Positions 10,333 through 22,298 of a stretch of DNA of 64,000 bases are shown one piece after another. A program made the translations under genes and the position numbers. Location of the stretch: assembly GCF_963678635.1 (NCBI RefSeq), contig NC_087065.1, positions 41,729,430 to 41,793,429 of the forward strand, read 5' to 3'. Origin of the DNA: Symsagittifera roscoffensis (Eukaryota; Xenacoelomorpha; Acoela; Convolutidae). A model generated the notes under the pieces. It was not told where the DNA came from. It made no database searches and worked only from the letters and a program-made list of their open reading frames with translations. Numbering within the stretch: position 1 is the first letter of the stretch; each line of letters opens with the position of its first letter.

Positions 10333-13009
10333 GGGCCTTTCTTAGCGTACTTCAAATAAATGCCAGAAGTCTCATAAACTTCGAACGTCGAGCCAAACTC
10401 TCTACTGCTGTTACATCTGGTAATTACAGTATAATCTGAATTTGTGAAACCTGGCTAAATAATCAAATAGAATCCTCTGAATTAATGCTACATGATTACA
10501 ATATCTATAGATCAGACAGAGAAAGAGTGAATGATACAAACAAACACAGCAGCAGTCTCATTGCTGTAAAGAATACATTCGCATGTGAAAAACTTACTGT
10601 AGATCTGCCGGACAGCTGTGTTTCATGCAAAATTGATATATCCGGCCAGGAGTTGATATTCTGTGTCTTTTATAACCCCCCTAAATCAAGTCCCTTCGGG
10701 TACTTGTCTGAAGATTTTAACAAAATATTGAATGCCTTTCCAACCTCGTCATCCCTTATCGTTTGTGGTGACATCAACTTCCCAGAAACAAATTGGCCGT
10801 CCCTAACAAGTGCCAGTGAAGAGGAACAGGAGGTAGTTGATGCCTTTGACACAAAACTCTTCAGACAAACAATTAACTTCTCTACATTCGGAAAAAACTT
10901 GTTGGATGTAGCCTTGCATAGAAATTGTCTCGTACATGCTCAAAGGGATGAATTCTTCGATAAACAATATGACTGTTCAGATCATCAATCAATAAACCTC
11001 AACTTCGAAATAGAACACCAAAGAAGCCAAACCGGTCATTGACAAATATAGAAGCTTCGGTAAAGCTGACTTCGAAGGTATAAACAACGCTATGGCTGAT
11101 AAAGTTTTCAATCCAATATGCTACACAAATATAGATAAAACCTGCCAAGAGCTATATGATTACTTTGAAAATTTGTTAGAAATCCATGTGCCTCGAAGAA
11201 CTGCGCATCGACAGCAGTTACCATCATGGATAACCCAAAGCACATCAAACCTCATGAAATAGCTTAACACCCAAAAAAAACTACTCATTTCGAAACCAAC
11301 AAGCTACCGCAAACGTCAAGTTGCACTAATGGAAAATGTAGTAATCCAGTCCAGTGAAAATGATCGATTAAACTATCAGAACAAACTTCTGAGTACAAGA
11401 AACACAGATATCATTTACAAGCACCTGAAAAGTCTCAACAAATCTGCATCACTGAAGAAAAGGTGAATCTGCTCAACGAATTTTTTCACTCAGTATTCTC
11501 GCAAAAAATAGAGTTTAACATTAAAGACGTTGAATGTGACAATCCACAGATCACAAATTTCAGCATATCTCATACAACTATAACAGAAATCTTGATGACC
11601 ATTGACGTTACCAAGTCTAGAGGACCCAACGGCCTGCCTCCAATTTTCTTCCAACAAACAGCCACCAACATGGCAAATGCCTTGCAGGTAATTTTCAAGA
11701 ACATCAAGAGATTGATAAAAATACCTAGTTGCTGGAAGACGGCAGCGATCTCCCCAATATTCAAAAAACGAGACAGACGTAATGTGGAAAATTGGCGTCC
11801 AATTTCACTACTCAACATAGACAGCAAAATCTTAGAGAAATGCATCTACGGACCTCTCTACTCGCTTTTTGAACGTGTCCTTTCAAAACATCAACATGGT
11901 TTTGTCAAAGGGAAATCAGTGGCACGAATATGCTATCATTCCTGAGTAAAATTTACAGAGCACTAGACGAAAACCCAACAGATGACGTTGTCGCTTATTA
12001 TATGGACTTCTCAAAAGCTTTTGACAAGGTGCCGCATCTTGAATTGCTGAAAAAGACCGCAAATATTGGTTTAGGAGGATGCCTGCTGGAAATTCTTTGT
12101 GATTATCTAAATGGACGAAAACAATATGTAAAAGTTGAGAAAACTTCTTCAGTGACTCTAGATGTGACGAGTGGTGTCCCACAGGGATCCCTCCTGGGCC
12201 CACTTCTGTTCTGCATTTTCATCAATGACCTCCCGGACCGACTGAAATTCTCTGACCCGTACATATACGCTGACGATCTGAAACTTCAGACAGTCAACAC
12301 AGACCTAATCAAAGTGCAACAGGACTTGAAGTCCATTGATGACTGGGTCAAGGAGAACAAGATGGCGCTGGCTCTCGATAAATGCTCACAACTGGTGTTC
12401 AGAGGCAGAGCACACGATCTGCAGCTTTCCGGATCAAAACTTGAATCCTCTACAGGAGCGAAAGATCTTGGACTTATAGTGGACTATAAATTATCCTGGA
12501 ATAAACATATTGATATGAGACTGACCAAAGCTAATAAATCATTTCACTTGATTAGACGTAATATAGCTTATAAAACACTACCTTTAGTCAAATTAGGCCT
12601 ATATAAGTCTCTTCTTATTCCAATTCTGATATATGGACTTTCATGTACAAATCTTAGCCGAAGAGATCTTGTACGCCTGGAGCGCTTCCAAAAGAAAGTC
12701 ACAAAATGGACAGTAACAAGCCCGGATACATAGTATGTTAACCAGCTGCGAGCACTAAATGTGCTCCCACTACCAATGTACTTACAACTCACGGACCTAC
12801 TGCTACTCTCTAGCCTTGATGGACGAACTGATGTGTTTCCACAACTATCACAGTGCCCGCAGACAAATCTCAGAACTAAGGACGTCTTCAAGAGTGCCAA
12901 AATCAGAACAGAGAATGCGCGAGGGGAATTCACAATACGTACCAGTCGAATTGCAAACAGAATTGACAAACACGTTGATTTCACAAACAAAACTGGACTC
13001 AAGAACTGA
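10333..13009 (+). pseudogene. LINE ORF2: AP-like endonuclease and reverse transcriptase (CR1 type)
   Basis: Endonuclease motifs appear in order: QINARSL, CETWLN (catalytic Glu), VCGDINFPETNW and CSDHQSI. The RT domain follows with ENWRPISLLN, HGFVKGKS, YYMDFSKAFDKVP, SGVPQGSLLGPLLF and IYADDLKLQ (YADD active site) and a typical thumb and C-terminus (VYGLSCTNLSRRDLVRLERFQKKV differs only in detail from the family). Breaks: a TGA before CETWLN (about 10437), a frameshift near 11035, a TAG after NLMK near 11260, a frame change at about 11935 just after the GFVKGKS motif, and a TAG at 12731-12733 before the last 90 codons. The endonuclease would nick the target and RT would copy the LINE RNA there. 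Confidence 0.88.
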
Positions 13010-13840
13010 ATCCTACAACTGATGTGGAATTTCATGGATGAAAAGTACAACGAAAACAATATTTGCACTTGACAACTTGCGTGCGATTGCAACCAATGCA
13101 GAAATAAGTGGACAATCTTCTAATAAAAACGGAAAGGGAGCAACACCCATCAGCCTTGTGCTGTAAATCCACTACAACAACAACAACAACGAACGCCGTT
13201 AAAAACAGGGTCGGAACAATCCGCACAGTTACTTTTTATTAGACAGTGGAACTTTGATCCATTTCAGATGGATCAACCTAAAACTCTCCTTATCTCAAAA
13301 TAACAATCACAAAACACACTCAAGAAAACTAAATTAAGGACTCACCTGTCGGCACACTTGAAAATTAGAGGCAACTAAATTAATGAGCAACTCGAGAATT
13401 AAGTATGATAACTTGAGAAGTTTAATACTAATTAGTTTCAATAAGGGAAATGAGTTTTGACTCTAGTAAAGAAGTTTTAGTCTGAACCATTGGGACACCC
13501 CAGCTGTCCACCTTTCCCTTGAGGGTTCACTCTAGTTCGGTTCAAATAATTGTATTCTTCTTTCACAATCGTTTCTCTTCCTATTTCAGGATAAGACGGC
13601 TCTACTCGCGTTTATTTTGTATCTGGAAATTGCGAATAGCAACTTCCCGCTGCTTTTTTAGGTTCTTTCCCGCGATTGTAATTCGGATGTTCTCATCTTC
13701 TAATTCTGAGATTTTCAGTTTTCGCGAGAAAATCGAGCATGACAGGCTCCATTCGAAATTTTGAAAAATTAAATTTCCTCCCAAAATTACGTATTTCGTG
13801 TTCCTCAAGGTCAAACTTCCAAATATAACCCACTGGCACA

Positions 13841-14275
13841 TACTCCCCGGACTCGAGATCGACGTCCTCATTGCGTGTTGCCTGCTGCCAGTGAGTCCCC
13901 AGAATACCGAGTGTTGCTCAAGATACAGTGCCAGTGGTCATTTACAGAAGTTTGCAGCAGACTTAAGTTTATCTACATCCCAAAATTCACCACTATATAA
14001 AATTGTCACACTATCGCTGAACAGCAATCAAATTTTTCATATTCCTGCACCTTAAATATCCGCTTTTGAAGCTTATGATTAAAATTTCTTTTGTCCTATT
14101 TAGTCAGGAAATTGTCATGTAACATATTGATTTATATAATAACTATAGCATATTAATAACAATATTTTGTTTTCGTTAAAATTTCTTTTGCGTGACCTCG
14201 AATTTTATCCGAGTTCACACTCGAGCCCCTTCTTTTCCCTCTCAAGACTCGAGAAACCCACATTGAGCTCCCTGC
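13841..14275 (-). other. 3' region of element 1
   Basis: Between the ORF C stop and the 3' LTR. The 196 bp next to the LTR match the stub at 8150-8340 and contain a conserved minus-strand frame (LESGEYVPVGYIWKFDLEEHE) that crosses into LTR B. The sequence ccggggagta adjoining the LTR (13850-13841, transcription sense) is the candidate polypurine tract. The rest (14037-14275) matches 34930-35220 of element 2 and appears non-coding. Confidence 0.6.
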
Positions 14276-15958
14276 TCACTTCCTACTCCTAGCCTTCGAC
14301 GTGCTAGGACCTGATGAATTTGACACCGTGATCTGTCTTAGTAGCGCCTCCTCATCATCAGAACTGATCACAATTTTTTCCCATGCTCTCAATTGTTCGT
14401 AAGATCGCATCCACTCCCTCTGCTCTTGCAACCTCGCTGCCTGATTCGGTAAACTTTTCGATTTCAATTCCCTGTTCAAACAAAAGGAATTGTGCAGGCT
14501 CAAGCTCACGTTCTTCGCCAAGTCTTCCTCCAGTATCGACTCTCTTGCTTTGGTGTTGTCTCTAGACACCCTACCAACTCTCTTCCAACCTGTGGTGATC
14601 GCATTTCGATGGGTCAGCAGAGGTCTCTTGAAGGCTTGCGGGCCTATATCCGCCAGGAACTGGCGATATTCCTTCTGATATTTCTTCATGTAATCCTTCG
14701 TCGCCATGTACAACCAAGATGTCAACGTCGCTCGAAACCACGGAAAGAACCTAATGCGGCTCCACACGTGCCTGAATTCCATTGGTATGGCGAATACCTT
14801 GCATACAGTCTCAAACAACTCGAGTCTCCTGTTGTAGTCTATAGCGTGTATCGATTCCGCCGTAGGTGTCTTCGACTCCCTGTACTTCGTCACATTTTCT
14901 TTCGATCCATCGTAACGCCAACATCGTGCTAACTACCAAGATGGTCACCTTCTGCTGATGATCGGGTATCCCGATTGACCGAATTTCTTCTAAATCCCAC
15001 ACTAGGCAAAGGTTTGTGTGCTCCGGGTACCACACTGTCTGTGCCAAGCAGTGGCATGGGCATTCGCCATGTGTAATTTCTATGCTTCGGAGATTGCGTT
15101 CCCCCGAGGCTTCCAGCAGAGGCTCCAGTTCCATCATCTTCTCGTGCACCACATCATCTTCCTCCGGCATTGGGACATTACCCATCGGCTTCCCGATGGC
15201 ATTCTGTCTCTCAAAATCGCTCCTATTTTCATCTCCCAAGCTCAATAGTTCATCTCCCCAGATTTCTCTCAAGTCATCACTTTGTGCCTTCGGCACCGTT
15301 CCCAGGATCTTCCTCAGCAGTCTGTGTGAATGATGCGACATTCGAGCTAGCCTAACGCACTTGGGTACCGAAAGGCCTTATCGACTAGTATCCTTTGGCT
15401 GGATACCTCCACCATTGCCATGTGCAATGGATAATAGCTCCCACACACGTTGACCATTACTGATCCCACCAAAGACTTTGCATTTACCGGCAGGTTATAA
15501 GCTTCACTCATTGGAAATCCCATCTCCGCCTCTAGACCAATCTTTTATCCTCTGATATGTTTTTGGAAGGTTTGCAACGCCCCTGGCCACGACTCCACGC
15601 TCAACGCCGTCACCAAATGGTGTTCAGACTCCAGCATCTCGAGTGATTGCAGACTACACATTCTAGAGAAGAACCCCAGCGCCGTTGCTATATTCACTGT
15701 GGTGTTCATATAACACTCAGCCATTATCTGCACCTCGCTCTTCTCTCTTTCTGTTATATCACCAAACCAAGTGACTAGGTCTTCTCCCTGAAAAGATTGT
15801 ATTCTGACACAAGATCGTCCATCACAGGTGTGCCCTCCGCCTCCGCACGTCAAGTCAAGACAGCTACCAGGCTCCAACTTCTTTACCGATCCCAGCTTAC
15901 TCGTCGTTCCACCCGACTCTTTACTCTGTGGGAGGATCAATTTGTGTATCACGTCCAA
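14276..15958 (-). pseudogene. ORF C of element 1, C-terminal part (Cys-containing region, hydrophobic segment, tail)
   Basis: No known domain. Three overlapping frames (15958-15545, 15341-14811, 14893-14276) form one ancestral sequence, with the gap at 15545-15341 read in element 2 as an open frame. It starts near DVIHKLILPQ. It contains a Cys cluster (GSCLDLTC, HTCDGRSC), SVPKCVRLARMS, and CPCHCLAQTVWYP followed by CLVW. A hydrophobic stretch VTILVVSTMLALRWIERK lies near 14890-14940, which could be a membrane segment. About 200 residues follow, ending ISSDDEEALL and SGPSTSKARSRK, a basic tail. The layout recalls a surface protein with a cytoplasmic tail, but no signal peptide or Env similarity was recognised, so that is only a suggestion. 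Confidence 0.6.
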
Positions 15959-15971
15959 CGTTCCCAGATCC

Positions 15972-18831
15972 TCATCTTTTTGTCGGTGTTAGCCTTACTC
16001 GTTCCGTCACTTCTTCAATCAAGCTCGCATGGGGATGGGGACACCAGGAAGGTCTCAGCAGCTTCCAAACCGTTCCCAAATTCGTAGTCATCATGCCATT
16101 TCCATTCCCCATTCTCAATTCCACTCTCTTGCTCGAGCGCGGTACGCTTATCACCTTGGGTGTCGCCTCTAGTAGCGGGCCTGGGCTCGGTTTCTCCCTC
16201 TCCATTGAATCGATTACGATTATCTTCTCTGTCCAAAACTTCAATAGCTCCGTCACCTCGTGATTCCTGTGAGCGCTCCCGGCCTCTGAATTCAAGAAAG
16301 GATTATACGCTATTCCCATCACTCCAGACACGTATTGATACTCTCCCTTTTTATTGGGTCTCGCGTAACCCTCAGCCAAGGCTAAGTTGCGATGCACGTC
16401 ATGCCCCTCTTCAAATTTCTTGTTGTGGAATCTTCGTATCTCATCCAGTTTGCTATGATTCTCTAGGGATTGTCTCGAGTCGTCCTCCTCCTCAATTCCC
16501 GTACTCTGGTACACGTTCAGTATGACGGTGGAGACTCTTCTCTCCATGGTTTTGCTCCCCATGGCCCTCTGATGACACGCTTGGACGGTGATATTGTTCA
16601 TTACGGACATTATCCACCTCAAGAAACAAGTGGCATCTTTTCTTCTCGCCAGACTCAGACCGGAGATGTCCCTCGCGACGTTTTGTACCAGCAGCTGATA
16701 GACCTCCAGATTTTCATTGCCTAACTTCCATTTGTCACATGAAGTCAAGACCTCCAACTCTATTCCAACTAAGCTCCATGCGAACATCAGTTGTCCCGCG
16801 GTTCTGACGAAGGGATTTGCCATTAGAGGCAATGCTGATGAAGGTGTTCTCATCGCCTGCTCAAAATAATCTCGCAACAGGCTCTGCCAAGTTCGCTTTA
16901 GCTGACTTCCCAACTCCAGTTTGTTAACTTCGGCTTTGTGTTGAGTAGCCCAATTGCGACGCTTGCGGGACACCCCTTGATCAAGCTTCTTCAGACAGTC
17001 CTCCAATTCCTTCATCGTCTCTAGGGCCACCCACCAAGGTCGAGCCGTATTCCTCGTCGCGTTCTTCTCGAGAGGGTCATTGGACACTTGTTTGCCATCA
17101 GCTTGATGTTCGCCCGAGATCCACTCTCTGCCCACATCCACTTCCCATGTTTGTCCACACGTCGAACCCTTTTTCGAACCTGCCTTCTGAGGTTTGAAGT
17201 CCTCCTCCGTTACCAGACTTGTCGAGGCCTCTATCTCTTTCGCTATTTCGGTTAGCCTCCTTGGTCCGGAGCTACTCTTGTAGGCTGTCGTCTTCCACCG
17301 CGCCAAGATCATGGGGGCAGTCTCCCTCAAGTTCTTCTCCGATACAGCACCAACCGACGGGCTGCTCAACTCCTCCATCCCCCGCTTCCTTTTCCGAGAC
17401 TTGATACCTTTGCTTGGGGGTGTCGTCACTACCATCACAGATTCGATCTCTCCGTCCCGGTCCGATCCTTCCAACTCGTGCCTCCCCCTGCTCGAGCCTT
17501 AAGGATATTAGTACTCTTTATCATATTACTAGTCTTAATCTTATTCTCCCCTTCAATTTTAATTATTTTATCATCAGTCTTTTTCTTCAGAGTAGAGCGT
17601 TCTTTACATTCATCATCTTTGGTCTTCCGTCGCGTCTCCCTCAACTTGACCATCTTGCTCAGCAACTCCTTTCTTGCTTTCTCATCCAGTCCGGTGGCCA
17701 TCAACACTGGTTCTCCAAACTTGACCACCGTGTTCCACAGTTCTTCCTTAAAGTCATCTAGCGTGGTCTCGCTCTTCATCTCCTGATCAAATTCACTCAA
17801 GAAATCCCGCCAAGCTTTCTCATCTAGAGTCCCCAGAAACATATCTTTGTTCCCCTCGAATGTATTTTTTTGCCTCTCCTCAGCACTCAACTGTATCATC
17901 CCCATGTTGGAAGTTTCACTTGTCAATGGTAGTTCCAGGTTCTTACGGGGGGATGAGGTCAGTGGTGGCGTGGCACTGTCCGCCCAATCGTCTCCGCTCA
18001 AGTCCCGCAGTAGCTCCTGGGCGGTGAAATCCACTTCTGCTGGTTTCGGCTCAGGTGTATCACCCATTTCCAATTCCTCTCCTGCTTCACTGAGTCGGCT
18101 GGCCTTTTCTCAAGTATGTCCCTAAATCTGTTTTCTACGGGACCGCTCCCCTTATCTCCAGGGGTGCCCACTGACAGCGGTGAGGGTGTTGCTGGATTTG
18201 GCTTCTTGTGTTCCGTCAGAGCTACATATAACGAGCCTGCCGCATCCAGCTCTCTCCCTTCTTGCCTCATTTCCACCTGTTCCAATCCGTAAGGTGCCCG
18301 ATACTTCCTTGTGGCAAACTTCATCTCATCCTTCAGTGCGATGTGTCCCTCTTCCACGATCATTCTTCCATCATCCCATATCGGTGATTCGTTCTCCAAG
18401 CTCGCCCGATCAAGCGTTCTCAAGATTTCCCGCACCTCGAGTTTTGGAGGCATTGAGCCTCTCATTTTCTTGGCTTGAGTCGTCCATGAGTTAATCTTGA
18501 TATCGCAGGTGTGGAAATAGACCGCCGCCGTATATACAATGAACAAGGGATCCCAGCCATCGGTGAACTCTACTTGCTGTCTCTCCACTGTAGCTCTCGC
18601 GAATGAGGATGGTACTACCAGGGGGCTATTCATCCCCAGGGTCATTCTCCTGACTGTTGGAAACTCAGGAATGGTCGCGGGTAAGACTTCTTTCTCTAGT
18701 GTTGCCTCCAGCTCCTTTTTTACCAACTCGAAGCTCTTTTTCCACGCCAGGATTCTCAGGATCTCCTGTCCGTTCGCAGTCTCACTGAGAACCTGCTCAT
18801 AAGTCTCAAGAGGCTTATGGGCAGGTTCCAA
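15972..18831 (-). pseudogene. ORF C of element 1, middle part, unknown function
   Basis: Frames 18831-17998, 18073-17435 and 17474-15972 (500 codons open) overlap and follow each other with frameshifts. No domain is recognised. The segment conserved with the third copy at the right edge includes PEFPTVRRMTLG, APMILARWKTTAYK, ARRKDATCFLRW, KLDEIRRFHNKKFEEG, YVSGVMGIAYNPFLN and LLRPSWCPHPHA; conservation at that divergence implies selection on protein. A Lys/Glu-rich, low-complexity linker lies around 17500-17700 (KKKTDDKIIKIEGENKIK). A 5' frameshift near 18830 is caused by a short insertion absent from element 2, where the same segment joins the upstream frame directly. Confidence 0.65.
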
Positions 18832-21094
18832 AACTTGGGATACGTCTCGATGGGGCCTTCACGTTTTCCCCCCATCATGCACTGCAGTTGCCCCCGGAAA
18901 TTGAATACCACCAACTCGGGATCTTTCACCTTCCCGAAGAGCACTGTATTACTCATCCGCGCCCTGAGCACCTCTTGTTGATACCAGTTCAGCGCCGTCC
19001 CATCCAACACGCTTATTAAGCTCAAGTGCACTACTGAATAGCGGTACGCAGCCACTAGAGGGTCCGGAAAGGCGTATGTCACCGCTGGTCCGTAGATACA
19101 AGTCACGACTTCCTCTAGTCCCCTGATCATTCCCACTGGGTCAGACCTCATTGCCAGGCATAGATCAGTCAGTAGAGGGATACCACCATTCGCCTCCCTC
19201 CATTCCTCTCTCGTCTTCGGGTTCTTCTCCTCACCGGTCATGTGCCGGTTCTGCATCAGAAGATACTCCACCAGCAATGTCTTCAGTCCCGCCGCCCACT
19301 TGTACGAATAAGTGTCTATACTCGAGTGGGTTTTTCCCAACGACAGGGGTTCCCCATATTTTATCAGCCTGTGGAATGACACCAACTCGCCATGAGTCAG
19401 GAGCACCAGCGCCAGATATCCATCAATCCGAAGTGTCTCTACACCCCGACTGAACATGTACGCTGGTCCCATGTTAAACAGGTATCTCGGGTAAACCAAG
19501 TATAGGGCTAACAAGAGGCTTATGGGCATGTTCAAGAGTTCTTGCACAAAGGCCCCGAAAATGGTCTCTTTTGCACAAAACACTCCAGCCATGTATCTCT
19601 TCTCCCAACAAGGACTCAAGAATTCTAGTATCTCGTGATCTCTCCTCGTCCTCAGCTCACCTTTTGCATGTTCCCGCCAGAATCCTCCAATGGTGACCTC
19701 GTTAGCTGCCGTGACAAACCTGGCCACCGTCATCTCTCTGCTCTCGGCTACCTCCAATTGTTCCTCGAGAAACTCCCAGAACTGCTTCACGAGAGGTGGG
19801 GCACTCTCCCTTGTCTTGTCAGTAGCATTCTCGAGTCTTGGTGTCAGAAACGGCCACCTGCCTCTCTCTTGCGTTAGTCGATACACCATCGACTCCAGTT
19901 TCTTCTCAGTCGCAGCCACGTTCTTCCTTTCGTTGCTTGGTCCCTTTGATTTGCTCGTGCAACTCGTGATGGTCACGCCCATGCCTCGGAACCACAAGCT
20001 GGCTGTCAGGTGACTTATTATCGGGTGGTCATCCCCTATTGTCGGACTGAATTTCAGCTGCCTGGTAAAATTCGAGATCTCGAGTAAGAGGACCTCATCC
20101 AGCACAATGAGTATATCTGCTAATTCATATAATCCCCTCAAGGCAAGGGATACGTCCGCCCACGCCTCCGCCAGTTCTGACTTCCGTAATCTCAAATTCG
20201 TAGGTTCCAGCTCTCGATTGGTAGCTGCCATCAGGATCCGCCATGCGTTCCCTTCAGCTATCAGAATCAAAGTAGCATACACAAACTGCAGAGCAGGGGG
20301 CATGCTTGCGTATCCGGGGGATGTCGTGAATACCACCTTCGTTTTGGATCCAAATCGCGAACTGACGTTTTCCTGTACCTCATTCATCGCGGCAAACAAC
20401 GTCTGGATGGCCTCCCGTTTTTTCTTTGGCGTAGGCTTGTCCCCCTTCGGCTGCTCTAGAAGCCCAGCCGCATGCAGGTGCTCATTCATTCCCGCGAACA
20501 GCAGCAGCTCTGGTTCGCAAGGCATTTCCGACTTTTTCGCCACCACCAAGGTCAACATCTGGTTCAATTCTGCACCCGGTAACGAGTATACTAGAGTTTC
20601 TGGCCAAAATAACTTGGGAGACGTTCCTTCGAAGTCCGATCCCGTCACAATGATCGCTCTCGCGGCCGCTGGATCTGCTCTGTCATACACCGCCAGTGTC
20701 TTGGCTAATTGAGCACTGCCACAGGGTTTCCCATATCTTGGGTCATCTGCCAACTTCGCACCCTCGTAAGCGGCGTCTGGCAATTTCATCTCCCTTGGAT
20801 CCACTAGCTTGTCCACCACCCTCAACTGCGCAGGATTCTGGTTCTGGTGATACTTGTTCTGTGCTTAGGTGGCTCCACTATGAGTCCCGGACTCCCCAGC
20901 AGCTTGAGAGGTCTGTAATTTATCGGTCCCATGACTGATATCGTGGGAATCCCAGTCATATCAGCCGTCTTCATCATCCTTGCTCTTGAGAAATGTGCTT
21001 CATGGGCCTTTAGCCAGTCTACGCACTGGTGTCGACTCAAGTCCTCGTGTGACACATGCTTGAGCCCAGGACTTCTGCCAACTCTTGTCTGCAT
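18756..21094 (-). pseudogene. ORF C of element 1, N-terminal part with SGNH-like segment
   Basis: The ATG at 21094 (MQTRVGRSPGLKHVSHEDLS) overlaps the ancestral end of ORF B by about 57 bp. Near 20830 the frame changes at a C-rich spot, then 689 codons are open to 18756. Residues 60-125 of that frame (IIVTGSDFEGTSP, LVYSLPGAELNQML, PELLLFAGMNEHLHAAG) follow the order of SGNH-hydrolase blocks: the PGA Gly and a G-x-N-D/E block (AGMND in element 2). VVFTTSPGYASMP and GDDHPIISHLTASLWFR come later. The nucleophile block is not a clean GDS, so catalytic activity is doubtful. It might be a second, decayed or repurposed hydrolase fold. What follows is mostly helical and unrecognised. Confidence 0.6.
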
Positions 21095-21311
21095 TCCAGA
21101 TCCTCTAGGTCCAACTCCTTCACCTTCTCCAAATACCGCGTCCGACTTGCCTCCGCTGTCTTCTCTACTCTCTTATCCTCTACCACTACCACTGAGGATA
21201 CCACTTAACTCTGGGGCGTCGATGACTCCGCCTCTTCAGCTTCCATTGGCGTGGAACCCGGTAGTCTGGTCCGGCTGCTTCTCGAGCTGTCTCTTGAGTT
21301 GACTCCCGCTC

Positions 21312-22298
21312 CTAGGCGACTGGAGAGGGGTCTTGTGGCAAGGAAAGGGGGATTTGGGGTGAACCGTATGTGAATCGGGCCGTCTCAAGCAAGTCTGCCT
21401 CCAACTCATTTATGTGCCTCTGGAAGACATCATTCAACCACTCCACGCCCCTAGGCCTGTCAAAGTGGATTCCATCTGAGGACGCATCCTCTGGGAAGGA
21501 CTGCTCCATCTGGTCGGCTACGTCCAACAACCTGATGGGGAGAACGCTCCTTTGATGTATCTGCTTGATTATCCCGTTCAGGACCCGCACTTTCTCGTTC
21601 ATCTCTATCGCATGTTGGTCAGCCATCATGTTGTAAGGGATGGTGCAAACGGTGAGTATGGCGGGATCTATCTGAATCCGCAACTTTTCCAAGATGCAGC
21701 TCATTTTGTCGTGTAGTCTCATGACTTTCCTTAATTCCCCTCTGGACACATCATTGGTCCCCATCATTAGGGTCACTGCGTACATCTTAGCCATCCCTAC
21801 CATCTCGAGTGATGCCAACATCTGCGGCGTTGCAGCTCCGGAAAAACTCAAGACTCCAGTCTGCCAGTGCGACTGGATTCGGGTCAGCACCCGTATCAGG
21901 TTGTCCCCTACGATCAGATGAACTGCACCCTCAGGTATTCGCGGCTGTGTGTAGTATTCAGCCCAGGACGCATTATGGAAGCAATCCCTTCTCACCCGCT
22001 GCGCCGCGTTCCAATCCATGCGATTGTGCCGGTGGTATCTGCCCTCCGTGTTCTTCTTGTAGCTTGCGATCACCACGCTCCTGACCGGTTGCTCTCTCCA
22101 AGTCGGGGGTACCTCCGCTCGAGCTGGACTTTCGCGACTTCTCAGCTGTAGCCTCTCGTGTAATTCCTCCCGCTCACCTGACTGCTGCTCGTGGTTGAGC
22201 TCGGGGTGTATCCCGGCAGTGCCACGTCCATCAACGGGCGTATCGGTTGCGTCGTCTCTGAGCCGCGCAGGGAGGATGCTGGTTCGGTTGGTATCCAT
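21312..22298 (-). pseudogene. ORF B of element 1, SGNH/GDSL hydrolase domain with mutated nucleophile
   Basis: SGNH hydrolases are Ser esterases/lipases that act on acyl or acetyl esters. Residues about 125-300 hold the blocks: VHLIVGDNLIRVL (block I, normally GDS), FSGAATPQML (block II Gly), VTLMMGTNDVSRG (block III GxND) and SSDGIHFDR (block V DxxH). In element 1 the nucleophile Ser is Asn (AGC to AAC at 21900-21902), while Asp and His are kept; element 2 keeps Ser. The frame starts by frameshift from the coiled-coil frame (22231-23142) and stops early at a TAG (21312) where element 2 has TGG. The ancestral frame ran to about 21037. Esterase domains are known in CR1 LINE ORF1 proteins, but are not a usual part of Ty3/Gypsy elements. 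Confidence 0.8.

Larger units (their letters stand above)
8587..13193 (+). mobile_element. CR1-like LINE inserted in LTR B
   Basis: A non-LTR retrotransposon of about 4.6 kb on the plus strand, opposite to the LTR elements. Order: an unknown 211-aa ORF, three copies of a 45-bp repeat, ORF1 with a PHD-type zinc finger, ORF2 with AP-like endonuclease and reverse transcriptase, a short 3' UTR and a tail of CAA repeats (13172-13190). A duplication of about 5 bp (acgaa) flanks it, partly ambiguous with the CAA tail. PHD-type fingers in ORF1 are known in the CR1 group. ORF1 and ORF2 have in-frame stops and frameshifts, so the copy is not active. Confidence 0.85.
8341..13840 (-). repeat. LTR B (3' LTR of element 1), split by a LINE
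   Basis: The two parts 8341-8586 and 13194-13840 add up to 893 bp, the same length as LTR A. The LTR reads TGTAACAG...ACTGGCACA on the plus strand. The CR1-like LINE separates acacgaa from the continuation cgccgttaaaaacagg, which is uninterrupted in the other LTR copies. Confidence 0.85.
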
